A stretch of DNA of 64,000 bases. It comes from Sacculina carcini. Taxonomy: Eukaryota; Arthropoda; Thecostraca; Sacculinidae. The stretch is from positions 1,583,501-1,647,500 of the forward strand of contig OU696576.1 in assembly GCA_916048095.2 (NCBI GenBank). The letters are read 5' to 3'. The notes under the pieces are model-generated. The model saw only the letters and a program-made list of their open reading frames with translations, was not told the DNA's origin and did no database searches. This document shows positions 46,301 to 52,527 of the stretch, one piece after another (the first letter of the stretch is position 1; every line of letters begins with the position of its first letter). A program made the translations under genes and the position numbers.

Positions 46301-49300
46301 GTGGAGAGGGTCGGTTCTGCGGTGGCAGCGAGCTGCACGGGGCACGCCTGTGTGTTCATAAGCTTCGGCTTCTTCCCGTGTAGCAGCTGCCACTTAGGCA
46401 TTTAACCTTATTTAATGGCTACAGGTCCCCCTTTCACAAAGGAAAGTATTAGCCGCTCAGAGGCGGGGGTATCATAGCTGCCAAGCTACTCATTGTCGCC
46501 TGCTTTTTATGTCGTGACATTTTAGATGTTGTCACTTGTACCACGCTCACAGATATACATCATGTGTAAGACAAACCTGGCAGTGTGTTTGTTGTCAAAT
46601 ACATTCTTCTTGCCATTATCGGCTTATGTAGAGCAGATTGGAATGAAGCAGATGCATCCTCAATGTCCTTTAACCGTTGCAAATCATCATATATCCTTCG
46701 TCCTGTGCCGTACTTTCTTGTAGATTTTGTCTTGCGAGCGACTGTTTTGTCGCCGTCCTGGCAATCAATCATGATGTACATCTCCTCACAGTGACAGAGT
46801 TGGCTGTACGTGCAGATAACGTGCACTTTCAAATGAGCATGACTGAATGCACCATCTCGTTATGCAGTTATTACGTCACACTGCGTCGTAAAAGTCACAA
46901 AATTATGGCAGCGTCACAGATTGTCGCCATACAGCGTCGTCGGCAACGTCGTACATGTGGAACATACGGTGTGAATGATCCACGTCTGGAGACCAGTATT
47001 TGATGCAGTTCCCTCCACCCTCTGCTGTCTTCTCTTCATCATGTACAAGCACAATATTGCCCTATCGATATACCAGCCACAAACACCCGTATACTCCCAT
47101 AATACTCTACAATAGTTCACCTCGGCCAGCGTAGTATCAAAGGCGTACCAAATGCGGTGAGTGCGACTATGGCTTGTGGCCAATATGTTCACTTTTCACC
47201 ATAGCGAAATCTCAGTGGTCTTCAACACGACGCACGAGTATACAACAGATAGATAGCATTTAACGCAATGATCGCGGATATTGGCTGGGCTCATTAACCT
47301 AACCTAACCTAACCTACACATTATGGGTGAATAATGAGCCAAGCCAATAGCCACATATATTGCTCAATGTGCTAGATACCTATTACACACAAACTCGTGC
47401 GTTGTGTTGAAAACCACTGAAATTATGCTATGGTGAAAAGTGAACATATTGGTCACAAGCCACAGTCACAATCACTGCACTTGGTACACCTTTGGCACTA
47501 CGCTGGTCGAGGTGAACTATTGCAGAGTATTATGGGAGTATAAAGGTGTTTGTGGCTAATATGTTGATAGGTTAATAGTGCAGTACTGCCGCGGGATCAA
47601 ACAGTCTCTTGTGTAGTACGACTATTACGACCGGCCGAATGACGTTTAGAACTGAGCACGAGGAATGCCATCTTCAGGTGGCAGCGGAATAAAAAGTTCA
47701 AAATTCCACGCTCCGTTGATGTTGTACTCGTCGTTGTTGGATAGCAGTTGAGTGACATCGTGCAGGCTGAACTCACTCGGGCGAATGTAGTTTGTGAGTT
47801 CACTACGAGTCGGCGAGTCACAAACAGTTGACGAAAGAAAAACAGAGTCGTCATTCTCAGGTGGACATGGTCTAGACAAGTCACGAGGGTTCACTTGATG
47901 GAGGTCATCCTCGCTGATGTGCAGCAGATGAAACGTCTGCTGAGATTCCCTGTGAACAATGTCATGTGTTTCTGTGCTGGTGTTTGCACTGGTCTCATTG
48001 TTTTCGAGAGCCAGTGGTTCACTCGCTGATTGACCAGTGTCTTTGTCGTTGGGCACGTTGTTTATGGCAGACAGTGTGCTGACTGATCTTGTCACACGCA
48101 CACGAGAGGCGGTGTGCTGAACGATGTTGTCACACTCACACAAGTCAGTTCTCATTTTCTTGGCTGGTGATGGGGTTGTAGCACAGCCACTTCGCTTCCT
48201 CTTTCCATGAGAACTCTTCGACTTGACCCACCTTTTCATGTCCTTGATGAACTTTTCACCCCCTCTGGTGGTCGGAGGATACGTTCTTTTTAGAGGTGAC
48301 ATCTTGTTGGTTACTCGGCGGACAGTAATATTGTCTTTGGCAGCTGTTGTTCGACGCTGATCGGTTGCATTTGTGTCGTTGTCTGATTGGCACTGGATGT
48401 TAGTGCCTGGTAAGCTTATTCTCAGTGATGATGTCATATTCATACCAGCTTAGAGTAGCTTAGAGTAGAGTTTGGTCAGATATATCACGTATAAACGTAT
48501 GAACGCTTGGGCTAAGATGCGTAATGCACAAAAGACGCCACGAAATTGAACAGGTCAACGACCCGGTCGATATAATACAGCCACACTTGTTTTTCTTATA
48601 AAAACACACGCTGTTGTTATATTGACGCCTTTGATTTGAATAATTCATGTCGAGATTTGATTTATTTTATTTTATTCAATTAACTTCAGGTCGGTTGTTT
48701 TAAATTGGGGTTAATATATATAAATACATTTTTGTAGCCTTAAATTATTAAAGTGTATTATATATTAATGGTATTATTGAATATAACCGGGTGCAATTAT
48801 TTAAAAATAATTCAAACTGAATTTATGCGGAATTTTCATGTATTTTTAGTTCGGGTAGAGGGATAAGACAGAAGACAGCTGCATTTATCCAAGGGGGCGC
48901 CAACCCTGTTAGATTATCGCTCTCCCCTTGGTGTGGCAGTACAGGGAGGGAAGAAGCAGAGGGTAGTCTTTTAGTCGCCTCTTACACGACACGCAGCGGG
49001 TACGGCGGCAATATTCTTATCCCCTGACCGCAGGATGAATTTTCATGGAAAACTGGTGTTCATAAGCGTTATTAGTAATAACGCTTATACTGTCTTATAA
49101 TTTATAAGACAGTGTAGTATGAATTACGAGCAAACGTAACACAAAAAATAATTGTGAAATGTTTCAAAGAAATGTATGATAATTGGAAGGCGGGACTCAC
49201 GAGTTTTCTACTCTTTCCTGCTTACTACAACTCGGTGAGAAACACACACACACACACACGCAGTGATGCACTACATAGATCATGTCTAAATGGCGCTTCC

Positions 49301-49431
49301 AATGTGCATGTAAGCATGCGTGTGTGTGTGCGTGCGTGTATCCAATTCACATACATGCACAAGTAAACTGACATTATATATGTGTAGATACTGCGTGTGT
49401 CAAGTTGAGCAAACTACACGGCATATTTAGA

Positions 49432-49463
<32 letters not shown>

Positions 49464-49607
49464 ACAGGTAAGTTTCAGATGCAGGTGTTGCCCAAGTCAG
49501 GACACGCGGTGCACGAGGATGACCCTAGTCGCGTGGCCGCTGCCCTGGTGGCATTTCTACTGCGACACAAAATTGCCACGCGTCTGGACGATCAGCGACC
49601 GCACTAG
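23101..49607 (+). CDS. PPME1: Protein phosphatase methylesterase 1 (PPME1), 7 exons seen
   Basis: Exons 23101-23287, 24481-24590, 25118-25402, 27843-27908, 28417-28624, 29645-29807 and 49468-49607 give an alpha/beta-hydrolase that removes the C-terminal methyl ester from the PP2A catalytic subunit. The family's DFSPVPWSQYFE start is seen as [12 protein letters not shown], then [15 protein letters not shown] (oxyanion HGGG), [10 protein letters not shown], the nucleophile elbow LIGHSMGG, the acid [28 protein letters not shown] and the catalytic His in [10 protein letters not shown]. All three catalytic residues are present. A Ser/Thr/Glu-rich insertion (exon 5) is longer than in human. The first coding exon (about 45-50 residues) is not found. 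The last intron spans 29808-49467. Confidence 0.94.
23327..23660. mobile_element. hAT-like MITE (CAGTGGTTCTC family), copy 1
   Basis: Begins CAGTGGTTCTCAAACTT and ends GGTTAAGAACCGCTA, inverted termini of a common hAT type. The body (TAGTCACAAATCACGTAAGA, GGCTACTACTGAGTGG, CATACGCGAGTGGGTGA) is shared with 63307-63619. It lies 39 bp past an exon of PPME1. Confidence 0.85.
23676..23933. mobile_element. hAT-like MITE (ACTGGCGGATCC family), copy 1
   Basis: Starts ACTGGCGGATCCAG, ends GATCCGCTACTGG, and shares AACTCCTCATAACCAAGAG and AGAATTTGTTGATATAAGC with copies at 29115 and 57181. Flanks GAATTCCC and GAATTGCT are an imperfect 8-bp duplication. Confidence 0.85.
23934..24480 (+). other. PPME1 intron, unique part
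   Basis: A/T-rich; ends with TG repeats and TATGTTAG. Nothing else recognised. Confidence 0.5.
24481..24590 (+). CDS. PPME1: PPME1 exon 2 seen
   Basis: 110 nt: [20 protein letters not shown] then [16 protein letters not shown] plus two bases. It has the same length and spacing as human ISRVQCRIVALDLRSHGET. Donor CA|GTAAGTG. Confidence 0.95.
24683..24980. repeat. Degenerate TTGATAATTG tandem repeat
   Basis: Irregular repeats of TAATAATTGATAATTGCAAT and TATTGATGTAA fill the intron. Units vary in length. Confidence 0.8.
25118..25402 (+). CDS. PPME1: PPME1 exon 3 seen (catalytic Ser and Asp)
   Basis: 285 nt: [16 protein letters not shown], then [19 protein letters not shown] with the nucleophilic Ser of GHSMG, and [20 protein letters not shown] with the catalytic Asp, ending AIEWR/S. 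A short loop DSNSPLPS precedes the strand before the elbow. Confidence 0.96.
25530..25700. repeat. 22-bp tandem repeat, array 1
   Basis: About seven copies of GTTGCACTGATGTTGCACGC plus TT, in the PPME1 intron. Its period matches that of the next, unrelated array. Confidence 0.9.
25790..27545. repeat. 22-bp minisatellite, about 80 units
   Basis: Unit GTCTTATTTTCTGTCCAATA plus TT, with recurring variants (CTCCGTCTATTATTG, AATTTCTGTCC, GTGTAATATTG). Blocks of several variants recur in the same order, so higher-order duplication is visible (for example 25860-26000 resembles 26250-26390 and 26645-26790). The array makes up most of the 2.4-kb intron between exons 3 and 4. Open frames over it are artefacts. 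Confidence 0.95.
27843..27908 (+). CDS. PPME1: PPME1 exon 4 seen
   Basis: 66 nt: [21 protein letters not shown], matching human VKSGQIRNLESARVSMVGQV. A TG run ending TCAG precedes it; donor TG|GTGAGC. Confidence 0.95.
27909..28416 (+). other. PPME1 intron 4-5
   Basis: Includes a CTAACC-type run (28130-28170, AACCTAATCTAACC, AACCTAACCTAA) and a long TG tract directly before GGCTGTTATGATACAG. Confidence 0.6.
28417..28624 (+). CDS. PPME1: PPME1 exon 5 seen (lineage insertion)
   Basis: Continues [20 protein letters not shown], then a Ser/Thr/Glu-rich stretch with [15 protein letters not shown] and [12 protein letters not shown]. It sits where human has the short KQCEGITSPEGSKKK loop, so this animal has a loop about 55 residues longer. 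The donor is read as ACG|GTCAGA at 28625; a shift of a few bases is possible. Confidence 0.85.
28625..29114 (+). other. PPME1 intron 5-6, first part
   Basis: (TC)n at 28635-28655, four tandem ACAAGTGT units at 28720-28752, then unique A/T-rich sequence. Confidence 0.6.
29115..29330. mobile_element. hAT-like MITE (ACTGGCGGATCC family), copy 2, truncated
   Basis: Same 5' half as 23676 and 57181. The 3' half is replaced by a TG microsatellite from about 29272, and the right terminus is missing. Confidence 0.8.
29345..29625 (+). repeat. Dispersed repeat, copy 2
   Basis: Reverse complement relative of 11245-11520 (TTAGTGTTCAAAGTTGACTC, GGTCAATTGCATGAG, CCAGCCAATTTGTCGG). It ends about 20 bp before a PPME1 splice acceptor. 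Confidence 0.75.
29645..29807 (+). CDS. PPME1: PPME1 exon 6 seen
   Basis: 163 nt: [20 protein letters not shown], then [21 protein letters not shown]. Acceptor chosen at GATAG|GGT because it keeps phase 0; GGTAG|TTAC is an alternative if the previous donor shifts. Ends ATG CAG G before GTGACA. Confidence 0.93.
29808..30623 (+). other. Start of the 19.7-kb PPME1 intron
   Basis: CA and TC microsatellites, then at about 29917-30150 a stretch beginning TAGGGCTGTCAAAAAAGTAA, with repeated AACCTAAAAA and GAAATACACGGTTTGTTTG. The same pieces occur at about 33990-34180 and 42975-43160, so this is a related transposon relic. Confidence 0.6.
30624..31226. mobile_element. Foldback element, about 600 bp
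   Basis: Left arm from CATCTTTTGGCTTGTTATAA to about 30890 is repeated in reverse complement to 31226, both arms about 260 bp and clearly homologous (TGCCCGAGTACTCCCATACT, GGCAATATGTTCACCTCGGC). The loop carries CCTAACC-type repeats. Related elements lie at 38030 and 47045 and single arms at 32384 and 41377. Confidence 0.88.
31529..31655. mobile_element. hAT-like MITE fragment
   Basis: CAGTGGCGGCACCAGAG, a G run of about 18, then GAAATGTTCATGG, parallel to the element at 20239. The right terminus is not clear. Confidence 0.55.
32175..32245. repeat. 39-bp minisatellite, short form
   Basis: Two copies of TTCATAACACCCAAACATT plus TATAATGGCTGTG. Longer versions lie at 36985-37080, 41045-41235 and 45975-46070. 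Confidence 0.8.
32384..32494. repeat. Solo right arm of a foldback element
   Basis: CACTTGGTACACCTTTGATA through GCTAATATGTCGATAGGG equals the right arm of the foldbacks at 38030 and 47045. The left arm and loop are deleted here. Confidence 0.75.
32554..33351 (-). CDS. Unknown 265-aa ORF, copy a
   Basis: Intact frame [15 protein letters not shown] to GIPRPQF. No family recognised. N-terminal third is basic, with two nuclear-localisation-like clusters (HGKRKRSG and PAKRMR) and [13 protein letters not shown]. The C-terminal half is acidic and ends with a conserved block [19 protein letters not shown]. It is antisense within the PPME1 intron and occurs in four intact copies. It may be an accessory protein of a transposon or an amplified host gene copy. 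Confidence 0.55.
   Translation of the reverse strand: MNMTSSLRISLPGTNIQCQSDNDTNATDQRRTTAAKDNNTVRRVTNKMPPLKRTYPPTTRGGEKFIKDMRRWVKSKSSHGKRKRSGCATTPSPAKRMRTNLCECDNIVQHTASRVRVTRSVSTLSAINNVPNNKDTGLSVSEPLALENNETSANTSTETHDTVHRESQQTFHLLHISEDDLHQVNPRDLSRPCPPENDDPVFLWSTVCDSPTRSELTKYIRPSEFSLHDVTQLLSNNDQYNINGAWNFELFVPLPPEDGIPRPQF
33765..33960. mobile_element. SINE-like conserved repeat, copy 1
   Basis: Core CTTACACGACACGCAGCGGG then TACGGCGGCAGTATTCTTAT. Copies at 42755, 48865 and a diverged one at 52786. Sequences of this type recur in many invertebrate genomes as I remember them; I cannot name the family. Confidence 0.65.
34541..34728. mobile_element. hAT-like MITE with CAGAGCCGT termini
   Basis: CAGAGCCGTATCGACAGCCC to CTTTACGGCTCTG: 9-bp perfect inverted ends. 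Directly upstream of the hAT transposase relic, whose own 5' end it could be. Copy 2 at 43519-43706. Confidence 0.7.
34793..36953 (+). pseudogene. hAT transposase relic (ZMYM1-like), copy 1
   Basis: Pieces in several frames rebuild the order of a hAT transposase of the ZMYM1/DUF4371 type: a TTF-type zinc-finger region ([18 protein letters not shown]), the core [61 protein letters not shown], then after a nested [18 protein letters not shown], and the C-terminal helix [18 protein letters not shown] after SETSGKVH and several frameshifts kill it. A fragment at 36540-36953 is also truncated relative to copy 2. Confidence 0.85.
35911..36167. mobile_element. Nested hAT MITE with perfect 8-bp TSD, copy 1
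   Basis: CAGAGCCGTTGTC...TACGGCTCTG inserted inside the hAT transposase, flanked by GTTCGTGC at 35903-35910 and 36168-36175. The transposase frame resumes after it. The inner sequence has several GGGGCCCC palindromes. Confidence 0.9.
36985..37090. repeat. 39-bp minisatellite
   Basis: Three units of ATGTTCATAACACCCAAACA type. Confidence 0.8.
37098..37425 (+). mobile_element. tRNA-Val-derived SINE, copy 2
   Basis: Better preserved tRNA part: CCCGC/GCGGG anticodon stem around CTCACAA, B box GGTTCGAAACC. Body as at 5559; ends TGCCACTTAGGCATTTAACC. Confidence 0.9.
37426..38029 (-). other. Segment with decayed coding-like minus-strand sequence
   Basis: Homologue of 46411-47044. The minus-strand frame that is open at 46832-46560 is broken here by stops. 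Confidence 0.55.
38030..38570. mobile_element. Foldback element, copy 2
   Basis: Arms CAATATTGCCCTATCGATAT... and ...TTGATAGGGTAATAGTG are inverted, loop with AACCTAACCTAACC. Related to 30624. Confidence 0.82.
38625..39422 (-). CDS. Unknown 265-aa ORF, copy b
   Basis: Same length and frame as copy a with scattered replacements (KKMRADL for [15 protein letters not shown] for [15 protein letters not shown] for WSTVCDS). No stop or frameshift. Confidence 0.55.
   Translation of the reverse strand: MNMTSSLRISLLGTNIQCQSDNDTNATDQRRTTAAKDNNTVRRVTNKVSPLKRTYPPTTRGGEKFIKDMRRWVKSKSSHGKRKRSGCATTPSPAKKMRADLCECDNIVQHTASRVRVTRSVSTLSAINNVPNDKYTGQSASEPLALENNETSANTSTETHDTVHRESQQTFHLLHISEDDLHQVHPSYLSRPRPPENDDSVFLSSTVCDSPTRSELTKYIRPSEFSLHDVTQLLSNNDEYNINGAWNFELFVPLPPEDGIPRPQF
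39638..40560 (+). pseudogene. Tigger/pogo-type transposase relic
   Basis: Starts after a CTCGACTTGCGACG-like terminus. Around 39960-40090 the frame reads [32 protein letters not shown] (pogo HTH). After a frame break, 40098-40565 reads [20 protein letters not shown] and [20 protein letters not shown] then [11 protein letters not shown], the CENP-B-type DNA-binding domain. The DDE domain is absent. Confidence 0.85.
40525..40670. repeat. GGTACGAAATT palindromic repeat
   Basis: GGTACGAAATTACGGTACGA occurs twice and ends with inverted CGTACCGTACCG. Probably the end of a small element or repeat at the duplication junction. Confidence 0.65.
41045..41235. repeat. 39-bp minisatellite, longest form
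   Basis: Five units of ACACCCAAACATTCATAATG plus GCTATGTTCACATGTTCATA. Confidence 0.85.
41377..41480. repeat. Solo right arm of a foldback element, copy 2
   Basis: Same deletion form as 32384-32494, supporting duplication after the deletion. Confidence 0.72.
41544..42338 (-). CDS. Unknown 264-aa ORF, copy c
   Basis: One codon shorter than the others (RRTAAKD instead of RRTTAAKD), so the only indel is a multiple of three. Otherwise intact. Confidence 0.55.
   Translation of the reverse strand: MNMTSSLRISLPGTNIQCQSDNDTNATDQRRTAAKDNNTVRRVTNKMSPLKRTYPPTTRGGEKFIKDMRRWVKSKRSHGKRKRSGCAPTPSPAKIMRTDLCECDNIVQHTASRVRVTRSVSTLSVINNVPNDKDTVLSASEPLALENNETSANTSTETHDTVHRESQQTFHLLHISEDDLHQVNPSDLSRPCQPENDDSVFLSSTVCDSPTRSELTKYIRPSEFSLQDVTHLLSNNDEYNINGAWNFELFVPLPPEDGIPRPQF
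42755..42945. mobile_element. SINE-like conserved repeat, copy 2
   Basis: Parallel to 33765 with CTCTTACACGACACGCAGCG. Moves with the duplicated unit. Confidence 0.65.
43519..43706. mobile_element. hAT-like MITE with CAGAACCGT/ACGGCTCTG ends, copy 2
   Basis: Duplicate of 34541-34728 with one left-end substitution. Confidence 0.68.
43800..45941 (+). pseudogene. hAT transposase relic (ZMYM1-like), copy 2
   Basis: Nearly identical to copy 1, with the same TGA after SETSGKVH and the same nested MITE. The C-terminal part (45534-45941) is longer and open, including [20 protein letters not shown] and [20 protein letters not shown]. Confidence 0.85.
44891..45147. mobile_element. Nested hAT MITE, copy 2
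   Basis: Same insertion point as copy 1; left flank GTTCGTAC has one change against GTTCGTGC on the right. Confidence 0.88.
45975..46075. repeat. 39-bp minisatellite
   Basis: Three units, parallel to 36985. Confidence 0.78.
46085..46410 (+). mobile_element. tRNA-Val-derived SINE, copy 3
   Basis: Same as copy 2 at the homologous position of unit II. Confidence 0.9.
46560..46832 (-). CDS. Open 90-aa frame of unknown origin
   Basis: Minus-strand frame reading [57 protein letters not shown]. Composition looks protein-like (charged, heptad-like), but no family is recognised. The homologous frame in unit I has stops. It lies downstream, in the same orientation, of ORF d and could be a second exon or ORF of the same unit. 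Low certainty. Confidence 0.3.
   Translation of the reverse strand: MKVHVICTYSQLCHCEEMYIMIDCQDGDKTVARKTKSTRKYGTGRRIYDDLQRLKDIEDASASFQSALHKPIMARRMYLTTNTLPGLSYT
47045..47585. mobile_element. Foldback element, copy 3
   Basis: Homologue of 38030-38570; loop AACCTAACCTAACCTAACCT. Confidence 0.82.
47646..48443 (-). CDS. Unknown 265-aa ORF, copy d
   Basis: Intact, closest in feel to copy b; differences include KDMKRWV for KDMRRWV and [15 protein letters not shown] at the end. Confidence 0.55.
   Translation of the reverse strand: MNMTSSLRISLPGTNIQCQSDNDTNATDQRRTTAAKDNITVRRVTNKMSPLKRTYPPTTRGGEKFIKDMKRWVKSKSSHGKRKRSGCATTPSPAKKMRTDLCECDNIVQHTASRVRVTRSVSTLSAINNVPNDKDTGQSASEPLALENNETSANTSTETHDIVHRESQQTFHLLHISEDDLHQVNPRDLSRPCPPENDDSVFLSSTVCDSPTRSELTNYIRPSEFSLHDVTQLLSNNDEYNINGAWNFELFIPLPPEDGIPRAQF
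48865..49040. mobile_element. SINE-like conserved repeat, copy 3
   Basis: Same core as 33765; the last few bases are lost. Confidence 0.62.
49041..49467 (+). other. End of the 19.7-kb PPME1 intron
   Basis: Unique sequence, a short CA run at 49242 and a TG run of about 28 bp ending in GACAG. Confidence 0.6.
49468..49607 (+). CDS. PPME1: PPME1 last exon (catalytic His)
   Basis: 140 nt completing the Gly codon and reading [34 protein letters not shown], then a divergent tail to TAG. The His of GHAVHED is the third member of the catalytic triad (human QCGHAVHEDAPDKVAEA). The exon begins GTAAGT, so CAG|GTAAGT is also a perfect donor consensus. Confidence 0.95.
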
Positions 49608-50384
49608 CAGACAACTCAACAATATACTCACACTCACACACACGCGCGGGCAAGAGAAAATTTCTCGAAGCATCATTGCTATTAAGCAGAGTTTCTTAAC
49701 CTTGTGATGGCTCCAAATCTCCAATAGATTGTCGAATATGACTCCGTATCCCCTTTAATTGACCCTTCAAATAATTATCACCAATCTTAATGATTTTCAA
49801 GTTCTATCACCAATTCTCATATTTAATGCACTTTAGAGACCGATTGCTAGGAAAAACTTAACACTGGGTTACAAAAAAACACTTCACAATGCCGCAATAT
49901 TTAATGTGCGATGAGGATATACAATGAAGAATATATAAATAACGGTTAAATGTACACAAAACACTGTCAACGCAACACAGGCTAATTCACACGTCAGATA
50001 TCTATCGCACCAATCCCCGTTCACACCGCCCTGTCCTGCCACTGACTACTCCACCACGTATCTCCCCCACACACACTATTTGTGTCTCACTTAAACTCTT
50101 GTTTAACAGCCAATCAGCGGCCGACACCACTGTCACGTGACACTACGTCACCGCGCACAATGACAACCTTATCCAGTGCCGCCCAAACCACCAGTGCACG
50201 CAGTACACGCTAGCACTCACTCTTACAAGCACACAACCACGCACACGCACACACAACCGCACACCTAGTTTTCTGGCTTTTAAATATTCTCATATTAGTA
50301 TAAACAGAGAATATATGTGCACATTTCAAGAGTGGCAGTAGCGTATAAGAGATAAAACAGGATAGATAGAGAACACTGATTGAT
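49608..50384. other. PPME1 3' flank
   Basis: Unique A/T-rich sequence; no gene or repeat recognised. Confidence 0.5.
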
Positions 50385-51150
50385 TCAATATACTTGGATG
50401 ACATAATTACATAATTCATAGTACCACAGTACCACATTTTTTTTCTCAGAAGATCTGGTGTGTTTTGCCTCCGGGATACCACGCAAGAGCATGCAGCAAA
50501 AGTCTTCCATCATGCCGGGGTTACATTTAGTCTTGATAGTTGCTCTCCATCTTCGAAATGTCTCGGTGAAATATTTCTCCATGCTCGTCACTCATTGCTC
50601 CAAGGTTTGGCGGGAAGAAGTTGAGGTGAGAATGGAGAAAGTGAATCTGGATAGGTATTCGGCACCCCATATCTTCGTAAGACTTATATGCCACTAATAA
50701 TGCCACTTCAGACCGACTTGAATGCTTTCCATGCTCTCAGTTCCTTAAAGTTAAGAAGTTCCTCAAAATCGGTATCCTTCAACAATTCTCGGATCTGAGG
50801 TCCGACAAAGATGGTCTCTTTGAGCTCAGCAGCACTGAGACCAGGGAGCACAGTAGATAAGTGTTGGAAGGCAGCACCAGATTTATCCACCACCTCACGA
50901 AATTCTTCATCAAACCAAGCTTGATGTGAAGAGGATGAAGAAGCATCTTATTCATGTCCACCAGATCATTTTCCTTTACGCTGTGTTCGCCAGAAACAAA
51001 TGTGCTTCTAGACCCCCAGTCTGTGTGCTTGTAATGCTGGGATACAGCTCGACTATTCCAGAGACAGAGAAAACAGCAGTGCTTTGTGAAGCCCGCTTGC
51101 ATACCCATAAGTAAACCAATGACCTCGAGGTCCCCAGACTCCATTGGCAC
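50385..51150 (-). pseudogene. Relic of a transposon-derived protein
   Basis: Minus-strand pieces in order: GDLEVIGLLMGMQAGFTKHC then CFLCLWNSR, LLHPLHIKLGLMKNFV, PGLSAAELKETIFVGPQIRE, SMEKYFTETFRRW. I remember this arrangement from a multi-copy uncharacterised family common in arthropod and other invertebrate genomes. Frames are broken between pieces. Confidence 0.65.
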
Positions 51151-52327
51151 TCGCTATATATAGCTTCTATGTATGTTAATAGATTCTAAAAGAAGCTCCG
51201 TATTGTCATAGGACTCCTTCAGATAGTGTGGAATTGAATGCTGGGATGTTTATTCCCGTTGTGCAGAAGCACAGCCCTGAAACTTCGCTTGGAAAAGTCT
51301 ATAAAAAGACGCTAGTCTGAAGGATTATGTGGCAAACCAAGAGACGTGAACAAGCTAGGTATGTTTGAGCAAAAGCACAACTTGTTTCCATGTTGAAAAA
51401 GGAAGCAAAGCCTTTGTTCCGACTCCTGAAACTGCTAAAATCCGTCTTGCTATATAATTATATATATACCAGTTTCTACCTAATTTGGGGGTGCTGAATT
51501 CAAATTTGAAATCCGTTTTTTTTTTATTTTGCACTGAACGAAAACTGAGACGAGTTTGTGCACAATTGTATTGCTTAGGACTGCCACACGGAGTCCGTTC
51601 ATTCCCAAGCTGCTGGCCGAAACCGAGCTGAGGGTGTATTGATTGTGCTCCGTGCTTTACAGTGTAATTGAGTCAGCTAGATGTGAAAACAACAACGAAA
51701 CGATGGTCGGGTTTGACACGGAAAACAACAAAAACGACACAATCACGACCGGACAGAGCGGAGGGTGGATAATTTTCACAGGGGCGAAAAAAGACACTCC
51801 ACAGTTGGAATGTATAGTGGGACCCACCATTTGACCCATACACACACACACACACACATTGACTAGTACACATCGATTGAAAAAAAACAAAATGTCCATC
51901 CACGCGCCCAACACGACATCGCATATGGGAACACACACGCTCACCATTTAAAACAAAAAGATCACGCACGCACACAACCTAAATCCGGTTAAGTTGGACA
52001 CACTGGCTCATCAGACACCTGGCAACACGACGCACAAGGAAATTCCAGAATGGGGATGGAGGCACATATTTGTTCCCGAGGAAAATTGGAAAATGGAAAT
52101 GTCTTAAAAGAACACAATAATACAATTGATTCTACACAATATCCATCCCGTTGAATCGAGTCGATAATGCAATGTTCAACGCTAAAACACAACTAAACAC
52201 TAATAGATTGTCGATTGATCGAAACCGAGGTGCTTCACAAGACACCAACACTAGACAAACACACTCAGACACACACGTTGAAACAACACTGTTTCACGGC
52301 GGTACACGGCTGAGTTTGAGTGTGAAT
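51151..52327. other. CRELD 3' flank
   Basis: No exon or repeat family found beyond short CA runs. No nearby minus-strand AATAAA is evident. Confidence 0.45.
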
Positions 52328-52527
52328 TTATGATCCGATAGAGGGCGCTGTCTGCGTGACGGCCAGCTGATACTCTGCCGTGCCGACGTAGGCGACCACT
52401 GCGACGGTGACGGCCGCCGCCACACCGCGACTTTTCTGTGTGAGAATAGCACACGCCACCGCCAGTCCGACGTACGTCAAATACCGCGCCGTACTGGCGT
52501 GCTTCTCTCGCTGCGACTGTGCTGCGT
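52328..52527 (-). CDS. CRELD: CRELD last exon (membrane tail)
   Basis: 200 nt: DAAQSQREKHASTARYLTYV, GLAVACAILTQKSRG, VAAAVTVAVVAYVG, ending TAPSIGS and TAA. Two hydrophobic stretches split by QKSRG form a probable hairpin or double-pass anchor. A TG run plus AGTTAG precedes it. Confidence 0.85.

Larger units (their letters stand above)
40674..48657. repeat. Segmental duplication, unit II
   Basis: Tandem copy of 31803-39637. It continues past its ORF d into the flank found after ORFs a and c, whereas unit I is followed by the Tigger relic. Confidence 0.9.

Noticed and set aside
46064..46405. 113-aa frame [20 protein letters not shown]
   Set aside because: It is read through the tRNA-derived SINE.
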